Source of the DNA: Simplicispira sedimenti
Lineage (GTDB): Bacteria; Pseudomonadota; Gammaproteobacteria; Burkholderiales; Burkholderiaceae_C
Length of the DNA stretch: 64,000 nucleotides
Direction of reading: 5' to 3'
Assembly (NCBI RefSeq): GCF_022760965.1
Contig: NZ_JAKVIJ010000015.1
Coordinates: 12,663 to 76,662 of the forward strand
Shown here: positions 55,531 through 64,000 of the stretch, one piece after another
Numbering within the stretch: position 1 is the stretch's first letter
Layout of the letters: every line of letters begins with the position of its first letter
Program-made: the position numbers and the translations under genes
The notes under the pieces: generated by a model
What the model was told of the DNA's origin: nothing
Seen by the model: only the letters and a program-made list of their open reading frames with translations
Databases searched by the model: none

Positions 55531-56175
55531 TCAGCGATCGTAGGGATTGTTGTTGTAGTGATTGTGCGGCGGGTAGTGGGGATGGCGAGGTCGGTAGGGG
55601 TCGTTTTCGTATCCGTACTCAATGACCGTCACGCCAGGCTGGGGATAGCTGGTGTAAGGCGAGCTGACGACGCCTGGCTGCACATAGCCACTTTGGCCGT
55701 AGGGGGCGGGCTGGCTCGTGGGCTGCACCTGTACGGTGATGTAGCGCCCAGGATCGGTGGCGGTCTGGGTGGAATACTGGCGGCCTGCATACTCGTACAC
55801 CACGTTGTAGCCCACGGTGCGGTTTTCATAATAGGTTTCGGTGCCGCAGCGCTGTACGTTCTCATACTGGGGGCGGCCCTGGCCCTCGATGTGGTTGCCC
55901 AGCACGGCGCCACCGATCACGCCAATGGCCGTGGCTGCTGCGCGGCCGCTGCCCTTGCCCACGGCGTTGCCAGCGGCGCCGCCCGCGATGGCGCCGAGCA
56001 CTGCGCCGCCTCCGGTGGTGCGCTGGCCGGTGTACACCGTCTCGTTGGTGCACACCTGGCGCGGGATGGCGACCTGCTGCACGATGGGGGTGGCCGAGAG
56101 CACGCGGGCTTGTTCCTGTGCGCTGGCCAGTGTGGCGGTGGCCGCCAAAACGGTGAAGGCGATGGCTTTTTTCAT
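55531..56175 (-). CDS. Glycine-zipper 2TM protein, periplasmic
   Basis: A 214-aa protein with a signal peptide (MKKAIAFTVLAATATLASAQ) and a glycine-zipper segment (GGAVLGAIAGGAAGNAVGKGSGRAAATAIGVIGGAVLGNHIEGQ in part). This is nearly the same motif as in the lipoprotein at 12396. The C-terminal half is rich in Tyr, Pro, Asn and Gln, with a low-complexity tail (RPRHPHYPPHNHYNNN). Such proteins attach to or span the outer membrane. Function unknown. It has its own terminator. Confidence 0.82.
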   Translation of the reverse strand: MKKAIAFTVLAATATLASAQEQARVLSATPIVQQVAIPRQVCTNETVYTGQRTTGGGAVLGAIAGGAAGNAVGKGSGRAAATAIGVIGGAVLGNHIEGQGRPQYENVQRCGTETYYENRTVGYNVVYEYAGRQYSTQTATDPGRYITVQVQPTSQPAPYGQSGYVQPGVVSSPYTSYPQPGVTVIEYGYENDPYRPRHPHYPPHNHYNNNPYDR

Positions 56176-56293
56176 GGGGTTCTCCAGGGAAACGGGTCCG
56201 ACTCCATAACGCGCCAGACTGTAGAAAAGTTTATCGGTGCAAGGTATCGGACGGGCAGTTTCCAGGTAAAGATACGTAAGAAACTGTGCGGTT

Positions 56294-56671
56294 TCAGACG
56301 TTTTGCATTGCGCTGGCGTGTTGGGCCCATGCCTGGGCGTCCCATCCCACCGTGATCAGCGGCCCTTGGGCCAGCGGCCACTCCACCACCGGGCGTTTGA
56401 TGAGACTGGGGTGCTGCTGCATCAGCACCTGGGCGCTGGCGGCGTCTTTTGCGCTGGCTTGCTCCTCGGCGCTCAGCTTGCGCCAGGTGGTGCCGCGACG
56501 GTTGAGCACCGTCTCCCAGCCGCAGTGCGCCACCCAGCGCTGCAGGTGTTCGGCGGGGACGCCTTGTGTTGCGAAGTTGCGGAATTGGTAGTCCAGGCCC
56601 TGGGCCGTCAGCCAGGCGCGGGCCTTCTTGACCGTGTCGCAGTTCGGAATGCCAAAAAGGGTGATTTTCAT
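56294..56671 (-). CDS. ArsC/Spx family reductase (YffB-like)
   Basis: A 125-aa thioredoxin-fold protein of the ArsC/Spx superfamily. The N-terminal motif MKITLFGIPNCDTVKKA has one conserved cysteine, as in YffB, and the C-terminal block LIKRPVVEWP is typical. A second ArsC resolving cysteine is not visible, so arsenate reduction is unlikely. E. coli YffB is glutathione-linked, function not settled. It is divergent from folC, 47 bp away. Confidence 0.87.
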   Translation of the reverse strand: MKITLFGIPNCDTVKKARAWLTAQGLDYQFRNFATQGVPAEHLQRWVAHCGWETVLNRRGTTWRKLSAEEQASAKDAASAQVLMQQHPSLIKRPVVEWPLAQGPLITVGWDAQAWAQHASAMQNV

Positions 56672-56718
56672 GGCTCCATCATGCTCCAGCTTCGGGCTGG
56701 GCGACAATCCCAGGCTGT

Positions 56719-58041
56719 ATGCACACCAAGATCCATACCCTCGAAGGCTGGCTGGCCCACTGTGAGCGCCTGCACCCCCACTCCATAGACCTCGGCCTGC
56801 AGCGCGTGGGCGAGGTGGCGCGCCGCATGGCGCTGCGTTTTGATTGCCCGGTCATCACCGTGGCGGGCACCAATGGCAAGGGCTCGACCTGCGCCATGAT
56901 CGAAGCCGTGGCCTTGCAGGCCGGTTACCGCACTGGCGTCTATTCGTCTCCGCACCTGGTGCATTTCCAGGAGCGTTGCCGCATCCATGGCGACATCGTG
57001 ACGGCTGATGGTCTGCTGGAACACTTCGAGGCCGTGGAGCGTGCCCGCACCCAGGGGGGTGACGAGGTGGCCTTGACCTATTTCGAGTTCACCACGCTGG
57101 CCATCCTGCGCCTGATGAGCCACAGTCTGCTGGATGTGGCCATTCTGGAAGTGGGCCTGGGCGGGCGGCTGGATGCGACCAATGTGGTGGACCCGGATTG
57201 CGCGGTCATCACCAGCATCGACATCGACCACGTGGAATACCTGGGGCCGGATCGCGAGAGCATCGGGCGCGAGAAGGCCGGCATCATGCGCACGGGTCGG
57301 CCGGTGGTGGTCAGCGACCCCATGCCGCCCCAAAGCGTGATTGACCACGCACGGGAAATCGGTGCCGATCTCTGGCGGTTTGGGCAGGACTTCAATTTTT
57401 CGGGCGACAAGCAGCAGTGGGGCTGGGCCGGCCGGGGGCGGCGCTATTCGGGCATGGCCTATCCAGCGCTGCGGGGGGCCAACCAGTTGATCAATGCATC
57501 GGGGGCGCTCGCTGCACTGGAGGCCCTGCGCGATCGTCTGCCCATCACGGCGCAGGCCGTTCGCAATGGCCTGGCGGTGGTGGAACTGCCTGGGCGCTTC
57601 CAGGTGTTCCCCGGGCAGCCGGTACTGGTGCTGGATGTAGCGCACAACCCCCACTCGGTGGCGGCATTGACGGCCAACCTGGACGCCATGGGTTTTTTCC
57701 CGACCACGCATGCGGTGTTCGGCGCCATGGCAGACAAAGACCTGGCTCCCATGCTGGCGCGTATCGGCCCCATCGTGGACCGTTGGTACTTCTGCGACCT
57801 GCCCACGCCCCGGGCCGAATCTGCGGCGGCCTTGCAGCAAAAGTGGAATGCTTTGCAAATGGTGGCCGGCGGCCGCCGCGAAGTGCATTGCAGCACCCAT
57901 GCCAACCCGGCAGACGCACTGCAGGCGGCGCTCGTCCAGGCAGACCCCGCTGATAGAATCGTGGTCTTTGGCTCCTTCTACACGGTGGGTGGGGTGCTGC
58001 TGGACGGCATGCCCCGATTGCAGGCCAAGCACTTGGCCTGA
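56719..58041 (+). CDS. folC: Dihydrofolate synthase/folylpolyglutamate synthase
   Basis: FolC adds glutamate to dihydropteroate and to folates. The 440-aa product has the ATP-binding P-loop TVAGTNGKGSTCAMIE, the mid-protein segment LEVGLGGRLDATN, and LVLDVAHNPHSVAAL. These are the standard Mur ligase-type motifs. It starts the conserved folC-dedD-cvpA-purF group. A MITE lies between folC and dedD. Confidence 0.96.
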   Translation: MHTKIHTLEGWLAHCERLHPHSIDLGLQRVGEVARRMALRFDCPVITVAGTNGKGSTCAMIEAVALQAGYRTGVYSSPHLVHFQERCRIHGDIVTADGLLEHFEAVERARTQGGDEVALTYFEFTTLAILRLMSHSLLDVAILEVGLGGRLDATNVVDPDCAVITSIDIDHVEYLGPDRESIGREKAGIMRTGRPVVVSDPMPPQSVIDHAREIGADLWRFGQDFNFSGDKQQWGWAGRGRRYSGMAYPALRGANQLINASGALAALEALRDRLPITAQAVRNGLAVVELPGRFQVFPGQPVLVLDVAHNPHSVAALTANLDAMGFFPTTHAVFGAMADKDLAPMLARIGPIVDRWYFCDLPTPRAESAAALQQKWNALQMVAGGRREVHCSTHANPADALQAALVQADPADRIVVFGSFYTVGGVLLDGMPRLQAKHLA

Positions 58042-58054
58042 CACTGCGTTCTAA

Positions 58055-58322
58055 GAACTTGTCCGTAAATTATTTGATGCCACGTTGGAGCGCGATCGGT
58101 ATGAGTTCGAGGTCTTGGCGCGCCGCATGGGCTGGCGGCCCATGCAAGCGGCAAGGGCGCGAAATCGCCCGATTTCGCCCCAACCCGAAGGGCAGTGCTC
58201 TTTTCGGGCGGTCTGCGGCGTTGCGGCGCTTGCCCATAGCGGGGCTATGGGCTGCGCACCGCGCCTTGCATCCCATCCCGAAAAGAGCGCTGCGCTGCAC
58301 CAAATAATTTACGGACAAGTTC
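58055..58322. mobile_element. MITE-like non-autonomous element with 21-bp inverted repeats
   Basis: A 268-bp element. Its ends are perfect 21-bp inverted repeats (58055-58075 and 58302-58322) starting GAACTTGTCCGTAAATT. It is flanked by a TAA duplication (58052-58054 and 58323-58325). It codes for no transposase; short open frames run both ways from the repeats. The inner part is GC-rich and holds further short palindromes. It separates folC from dedD, whose start lies 8 bp after the right end. The TNA-type duplication fits IS5-family elements, so it is probably mobilised by one elsewhere. Confidence 0.88.
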
Positions 58323-58330
58323 TAAAGCTC

Positions 58331-59149
58331 ATGGCGTTTTTCAAGTTTCGGTGGCCCGGCCAGAAGGGGCAGGAAGTCAAGGCCAAACCGGCCCGATCCT
58401 CCCGGGCCGCGCCCGCAGAGAGCATCGAAACCATGCGTCGCCGGGCCAGGCACCGGTTGATCGGTGCGGCCGTGCTGGTCTTGCTGGGCGTGGTGGGCTT
58501 TCCGCTGCTGTTCGATAGCCAGCCAAGGCCGATTCCCGTCGATATTCCCATCGAAATCCCGGACCGCAATCGGGTCGCGCCCTTGGTCGCACCGTCGGCG
58601 CAGGGTGGTTCGGCCCAGGAGGCGGCGGCTGCCCCTGCCAGTGCAGCACCTGCGGCGGCGCCTGCCCGCGCACCAGAAGCGGCGTCCGCACCTGCACCTG
58701 CGACTGCTGCCGCACCGGCGTCCACGCCAGCGCGGACTGTGGCGACACCTGCTTTCCAGCCCGCATCGGCACCGGCGCGCAAGCCTGAAGTAGCACCGCC
58801 ACAGCCTGCGCAACCCAGGGTGGCTGAGCCCGCGCGTCCGAGCGCGACCGATGAGGCCGAGCGCGCCCGCGCGCTGCTGGAGGGGCGCAGCGTACCCGCC
58901 AAGCCCACCGCAGCCGACGAGGGGCGTTTCATCGCCCAGATCGGTGCCTACGCCGAGGCTGACAAGGCCCGCGAGGTGCGCCTCAAACTAGAGCGTGCGG
59001 GCATCAAGACCTACACCCAGGTGGTGGAGACGGCCGACGGCAAGCGCATCCGGGTTCGCGTGGGGCCGTTCCAGGGCCGTGCCGAGGCCGACAAGGCTGC
59101 TGCAAAGATCAAGGCGCTGAACCTGCCGGTGTCCATCCTGCAGTTGTGA
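58331..59149 (+). CDS. dedD: SPOR domain cell-division protein (DedD-like)
   Basis: A 272-aa bitopic protein. A cytoplasmic N-terminus is followed by one membrane segment (about 41-62, RLIGAAVLVLLGVVGFPLLF), a long Ala/Pro-rich linker, and a C-terminal SPOR domain (about 195-270, FIAQIGAYAEADKAREVRLKLERAGIKTYTQ) that binds denuded glycan strands at the septum. The start at 58331 (MAFFKFRWPGQK) lies after the MITE right end; the frame is open further upstream only through the MITE. It sits in the folC-dedD-cvpA-purF order. Confidence 0.9.
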   Translation: MAFFKFRWPGQKGQEVKAKPARSSRAAPAESIETMRRRARHRLIGAAVLVLLGVVGFPLLFDSQPRPIPVDIPIEIPDRNRVAPLVAPSAQGGSAQEAAAAPASAAPAAAPARAPEAASAPAPATAAAPASTPARTVATPAFQPASAPARKPEVAPPQPAQPRVAEPARPSATDEAERARALLEGRSVPAKPTAADEGRFIAQIGAYAEADKAREVRLKLERAGIKTYTQVVETADGKRIRVRVGPFQGRAEADKAAAKIKALNLPVSILQL

Positions 59150-59156
59150 CGCGCGC

Positions 59157-59645
59157 ATGGCGGCCCTGGACTGGATTTTTGTGGCCCTGTTGCTGGCATC
59201 CATGCTGATGGGTGCCTGGCGCGGGCTGGTGTACGAGTTATTGTCGCTGGCAGGTTGGGTCGTGGCCTTTGTGGTGGCGCAGTGGTTTGCCCAGGATGCG
59301 GCGGCCCTGCTGCCCATTGACGAGGCACAGGAAACCGTGCGCTATGCCGCCGGGTTCATACTGGTGTTCATCGTCACGGTGTTTGCCTGCGGATTCTTGG
59401 CCTGGTTGGGCAAGAAGCTCGTCGAGGCCATCGGCCTGCGTCCGGTGGACCGGACGCTGGGTGCCGTATTTGGTGTGTTGCGTGGGGTATTGATCCTGCT
59501 GGTGTTGGTGGTCATGGCCGGGTTGACCGGACTGGACCAGGCGCCCTGGTGGCAGGAGGCGCGCAGCGCGGCGCTGCTGTCGGATTGGGTCAAGGAACTC
59601 AAGCCGCTGTTGCCGCAGGAGCTGGGCAGGCATTTGCCCGCGTGA
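59157..59645 (+). CDS. cvpA: CvpA family membrane protein
   Basis: A 162-aa membrane protein with four hydrophobic segments (about 3-20, 28-45, 60-82, 98-121). The sequence DWIFVALLLASMLMGAWRGLVYELLSLAGWVVAFVVAQWFA and GLRPVDRTLGAVFGVLRGVLIL follows the CvpA family. In E. coli CvpA is needed for colicin V production and stress tolerance. It lies 7 bp after dedD and upstream of purF, the conserved place. Confidence 0.93.
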   Translation: MAALDWIFVALLLASMLMGAWRGLVYELLSLAGWVVAFVVAQWFAQDAAALLPIDEAQETVRYAAGFILVFIVTVFACGFLAWLGKKLVEAIGLRPVDRTLGAVFGVLRGVLILLVLVVMAGLTGLDQAPWWQEARSAALLSDWVKELKPLLPQELGRHLPA

Positions 59646-59673
59646 TGCGGATTTTTTGGGATGGAAGGCAACT

Positions 59674-61182
<1,509 letters not shown>

Positions 61183-61188
61183 CAACGG

Positions 61189-61219
61189 ACCGGGCGTGCC
61201 TTCTTAGGGTGCGCCCGGT
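61189..61219 (+). other. Hairpin between purF and metZ
   Basis: ACCGGGCG (61189-61196) pairs with CGCCCGGT (61212-61219), and inner pairs extend the stem. No T-run follows, so it is probably a processing or stabilising element rather than a terminator. Confidence 0.4.
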
Positions 61220-61239
61220 TCCCCACAAGGCTTTTCCGC

Positions 61240-62451
61240 ATGAACCCAGCCCAGCCACAAGACCTGCACCCCGACACCCTGGCGGTGCGCCAGGCGCTGC
61301 CGCGCAGCGTCTATGGTGAACATTCCGAGGCGCTGTACCTGACCAGCAGCTTCGTCCAGCCCGATGCCGAAACCGCCGCGCGCCGCTTTGCGGGCGAGGA
61401 GGACGGCTACACCTACACCCGCACCTCCAACCCCACCGTCACCAGCTTTGAACAGCGCCTGGCAGCACTGGAGGGCACGGAGTCGGCCATCGGCACGGCC
61501 AGCGGCATGTCGGCCATCTTGCTGATGTGCCTGGGCTTGCTCAAGGCCGGGGACCATGTGGTGTGCTCGCAGTCCATGTTTGGCTCCACCATCAAGCTCA
61601 TTGGTGGGGAGTTGGCGCGTTTCGGCGTGGAATCCAGCTTTGTGCCGCAGACCGACAGCAGCGCCTGGAAGGCAGCCCTGCGCCCCAACACCCAGCTGCT
61701 GTTTGCCGAGACGCCCACCAACCCGCTGACCGACCTGTGCGACATCGCCGAGCTGGCCGCGATTGCCCACGATGCGGGCGTGCTGCTGGCCGTGGACAAC
61801 TGCTTTGCCTCCCCCGCGTTGCAGCGGCCTGCCATGCTGGGGGCCGATCTGGTCATCCACTCGGGCACCAAGTTCCTGGACGGCCAGGGCAGGGTGATGG
61901 CGGGCGCCGTCTGCGGCCCGCGTTCCATCATCGACGACAAGCTCGCGCCGCTGATCCGCAGCGCAGGCGTCAACCTTTCGCCCTTCAATGCCTGGGTGGT
62001 GCTCAAGGGCATGGAAACCCTGCGCATCCGCATGGAAGCCCAGAGCGCCAATGCCCTGGCGCTGGCGCAGTGGCTCGAAGCCCAACCGCAGGTGGCGCGG
62101 GTTTATTACCCCGGTCTGACCTCGCACCCGCAGCATGCTCTGGCGATGCGCCAGCAGTCGGGTGTGGGTGGTGCCGTGCTGTCGTTCGATGTGCGGGCCA
62201 ACGGGCCGCAAGAGGGGCGCGCACGCGCCTTCCATGTGATCGACAGCACCCGCGTGTGCAGCATCACCGCCAACCTGGGCGACACCAAAACCACCATCAC
62301 CCATCCGGCCAGCACGTCCCACGGGCGCCTCACCGAAGCGCAGCGCCAGGCCGCAGGCATCGGCCAGGGCCTGATCCGCGTGGCCGTGGGCCTGGAACAC
62401 ATCGACGATCTCAAGAACGACCTCGCACGAGGCCTGGACACCCTGTCATGA
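61240..62451 (+). CDS. metZ: O-succinylhomoserine sulfhydrylase
   Basis: MetZ forms homocysteine directly from O-succinylhomoserine and sulfide in methionine synthesis. The 403-aa product is a Cys/Met-metabolism PLP enzyme. The PLP lysine is in VIHSGTKFLDGQGR, and the substrate-binding segments YTYTRTSNPTV and SMFGSTIKLIG are in place. No close MetB/MetC-specific residue was checked. It lies 57 bp after purF and its TGA overlaps the gltX ATG (ATGA). Confidence 0.9.
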   Translation: MNPAQPQDLHPDTLAVRQALPRSVYGEHSEALYLTSSFVQPDAETAARRFAGEEDGYTYTRTSNPTVTSFEQRLAALEGTESAIGTASGMSAILLMCLGLLKAGDHVVCSQSMFGSTIKLIGGELARFGVESSFVPQTDSSAWKAALRPNTQLLFAETPTNPLTDLCDIAELAAIAHDAGVLLAVDNCFASPALQRPAMLGADLVIHSGTKFLDGQGRVMAGAVCGPRSIIDDKLAPLIRSAGVNLSPFNAWVVLKGMETLRIRMEAQSANALALAQWLEAQPQVARVYYPGLTSHPQHALAMRQQSGVGGAVLSFDVRANGPQEGRARAFHVIDSTRVCSITANLGDTKTTITHPASTSHGRLTEAQRQAAGIGQGLIRVAVGLEHIDDLKNDLARGLDTLS

Positions 62452-63872
62452 CCGCAGCACCGAACCCTTCGCACGCAGCCCGCGTGCGCACCCGCTTTGC
62501 CCCATCGCCCACGGGCTTCATCCACCTGGGCAACATCCGCTCCGCGCTGTACCCCTGGGCCTTTGCAAGAGCGAGCCAGGGCGACTTCATCCTGCGCATC
62601 GAGGACACCGACCAGGAGCGCTCCACCCAGGCGGCTGTGGATGTGATTCTGGAGGGCATGCAGTGGCTGGGTATGGAACCGGACGAAGGCCCCTTCTACC
62701 AAATGCAGCGCATGGACCGCTACAAGCAGGTGCTGGCCCAGTTGCAGGCCAGTGGCCATGTCTATCCGTGCTACATGAGCGTGGCCGAGCTGGACGCGCT
62801 GCGCGAGCGCCAGATGGCCGCCAAGGAAAAGCCCCGCTACGACGGCACCTGGCGGCCCGAGCCCGACAAGCAACTTCCGCCCATCCCGGAGGGTGTGCAG
62901 CCCGTGCTGCGCTTCAAGACGCCCCAGGGCGGCACCGTGGCTTGGGACGACAAGGTCAAAGGCCGTGTCGAGTTCAGCAACGACGAACTGGACGACCTCG
63001 TCATCGCGCGGCCCGACGGCACGCCTACCTATAACTTCTGTGTGGTGGTGGACGACATCGACATGGACATCACCCACGTGATCCGGGGCGACGACCATGT
63101 CAACAACACGCCGCGACAAATCCACATTTTCCGTGCCCTGGGCAAGGAACCGCCGGTGTACGCCCACCTGCCCACCGTGCTCAACGAGCAGGGCGAGAAG
63201 ATGAGCAAGCGCCACGGCGCCAAGCCCGTGACCTGGTACCGCGACGCAGGCTTCCTGCCCGACGCCATGGTCAACTACCTGGCCCGCCTGGGCTGGAGCC
63301 ATGGTGACGATGAGATCTTTTCGCGTGCGCAATTCCTCGCGTGGTTCGACCTGGACCACTTGGGCCGCAGCGCCGCGCAGTTTGACGAGGCCAAGCTGCG
63401 CTGGGTCAATGCCCAGCATCTCAAGGCCTTGTCTGGTGATGTGCTGGCAACGCTGGTGCAGCCGTTCCTGGTGCAGCGTGGCATTGCAGCCACCGATCTG
63501 ACCGACGGTCGCTTGCTACCACTGTGCGAACTGTTCAAAGACCGCTGCGACACCCTGGTGGCCTTGGCTGACTGGGTTCGTGTGTTCTACGCCGAGGTCA
63601 CGCCCCAGGAGGCTGAACGTGCGCAGCACGTCACGCCCGCCATTGGGCCCGCACTGGACGCCCTGGCCGAAGCGCTGGCCACCTGTGCGTGGGACAAGGC
63701 ATCCATCGGTGCCGCACTCAAGCAAGTGCTGGCTGCGCACGGCCTGAAGATGCCCCAACTGGCCATGCCTGCACGCGTTCTGGTCGTGGGTACGGCACAG
63801 ACGCCATCGGTCGATGCAGTGCTTGAACTCATGGGACGCGAAAAAGTTGTCGCGAGATTGAAAAGTCGCTAA
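62448..63872 (+). CDS. gltX: Glutamyl-tRNA synthetase
   Basis: GltX charges tRNA-Glu with glutamate. The 474-aa product has the class I HIGH-type motif PSPTGFIHLGNIR and the KMSKRHG motif. The C-terminal anticodon-binding domain follows. The start overlaps the metZ stop by 4 bp. No zinc-binding cysteines are obvious in the inserted region, as in some GluRS. It is followed by tRNA-Ala. Confidence 0.97.
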   Translation: MTAAPNPSHAARVRTRFAPSPTGFIHLGNIRSALYPWAFARASQGDFILRIEDTDQERSTQAAVDVILEGMQWLGMEPDEGPFYQMQRMDRYKQVLAQLQASGHVYPCYMSVAELDALRERQMAAKEKPRYDGTWRPEPDKQLPPIPEGVQPVLRFKTPQGGTVAWDDKVKGRVEFSNDELDDLVIARPDGTPTYNFCVVVDDIDMDITHVIRGDDHVNNTPRQIHIFRALGKEPPVYAHLPTVLNEQGEKMSKRHGAKPVTWYRDAGFLPDAMVNYLARLGWSHGDDEIFSRAQFLAWFDLDHLGRSAAQFDEAKLRWVNAQHLKALSGDVLATLVQPFLVQRGIAATDLTDGRLLPLCELFKDRCDTLVALADWVRVFYAEVTPQEAERAQHVTPAIGPALDALAEALATCAWDKASIGAALKQVLAAHGLKMPQLAMPARVLVVGTAQTPSVDAVLELMGREKVVARLKSR

Positions 63873-63887
63873 AAATCAGTCTATAAT
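63858..63887 (+). promoter_or_regulatory. Probable sigma-70 promoter for tRNA-Ala
   Basis: TTGAAA (63858-63863), an 18-bp spacer and TATAAT (63882-63887) form a good consensus promoter. It overlaps the last codons of gltX and its start point would be about 63894, 44 bp before the tRNA. Confidence 0.8.
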
Positions 63888-63937
63888 TTGAGGCTCTGAT
63901 GGCAACGGCAAGAGTGAATAGCAAAGGCCGATGCAGG

Positions 63938-64000
<63 letters not shown>

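Noticed and set aside
58059..58318. Short open frames inside the MITE in both directions (82 codons each)
   Set aside because: They begin within the inverted repeats and mirror each other; there is no ribosome binding site and no similarity.

Overview
The window is a contiguous piece of a high-GC betaproteobacterial chromosome, most likely from the family Comamonadaceae (Acidovorax/Diaphorobacter/Alicycliphilus-like). This rests on the gene neighbourhoods (pyrG-kdsA-eno-ftsB, ffs-dnaX-ybaB-recR, folC-dedD-cvpA-purF-metZ-gltX), a class I PHA synthase, and short dispersed repeats with a GCTAT...TTTGATAGC core. It reads as core chromosome. There is no prophage, plasmid backbone, CRISPR array or intact transposase; the only mobile DNA is one MITE-like element and several families of small repeats.

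Layout. 1-14.6 kb: xerD, two tandem EAL-HDOD signalling proteins, a gamma-carbonic anhydrase and hslO; then the leftward pyrG-kdsA-DUF1330-eno-ftsB cluster; then the rightward coaBC-membrane protein-dut group, a glycine-zipper lipoprotein, a SlyD-like isomerase and two small unknown genes. 14.6-20.7 kb: a leftward run of hydrolase, prfB (with the +1 programmed frameshift), pepN, fbp and tRNA-Thr(CGU), ending in a strong terminator. 20.8-25.6 kb: tas, ybaK and plsY, then ldtD-ycbK and the 4.5S RNA gene on the minus strand. 25.8-31 kb: dnaX (with a frameshift-type slippery site), ybaB, recR, a MAPEG protein, an orphan substrate-binding protein and a 50-aa DUF3096 protein. 31-43 kb: mltD-gloB, a methyltransferase with rnhA, an RND efflux pair, phaC and an adenylate-forming enzyme. 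43-53.6 kb: a dihaem cytochrome c, mobA-moaA, a secreted double PilJ_N protein, a PaiB-like protein, a TadA-haloalkane dehalogenase fusion, ldcA, a degenerate HD-GYP protein overlapping a retropepsin-like protease, yajQ and murB. 53.6-64 kb: argG, ppnP, a second glycine-zipper protein, a YffB-like reductase, the folC...gltX operon interrupted by the MITE, and the start of tRNA-Ala(GGC).

How the genes fit together. Most genes are housekeeping: nucleotide synthesis (pyrG, dut, purF, ppnP), cofactors (coaBC, folC, moaA, mobA), envelope and peptidoglycan (kdsA, plsY, murB, ldcA, ldtD, ycbK, mltD, ftsB, dedD), DNA and RNA maintenance (xerD, dnaX, recR, rnhA, prfB, tadA, gltX, ffs) and central carbon metabolism (eno, fbp). 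Accessory or regulatory functions are the EAL-HDOD pair, the HD-GYP relative and YajQ (all linked to c-di-GMP-type signalling), the RND pump and PHA synthesis.

The most interesting points are the in-frame fusion of tRNA adenosine deaminase to a DhlA-type haloalkane dehalogenase with all catalytic residues kept; the dnaX slippery A9 tract with a Shine-Dalgarno-like element and hairpin and stops in both shifted frames; a ten-copy small repeat family that sits inside three coding regions and supplies the stop codon of two genes; and the 268-bp MITE between folC and dedD. Start codons were chosen by homology and ribosome binding sites. All family assignments come from reading the sequence and recalling family features, not from database searches.
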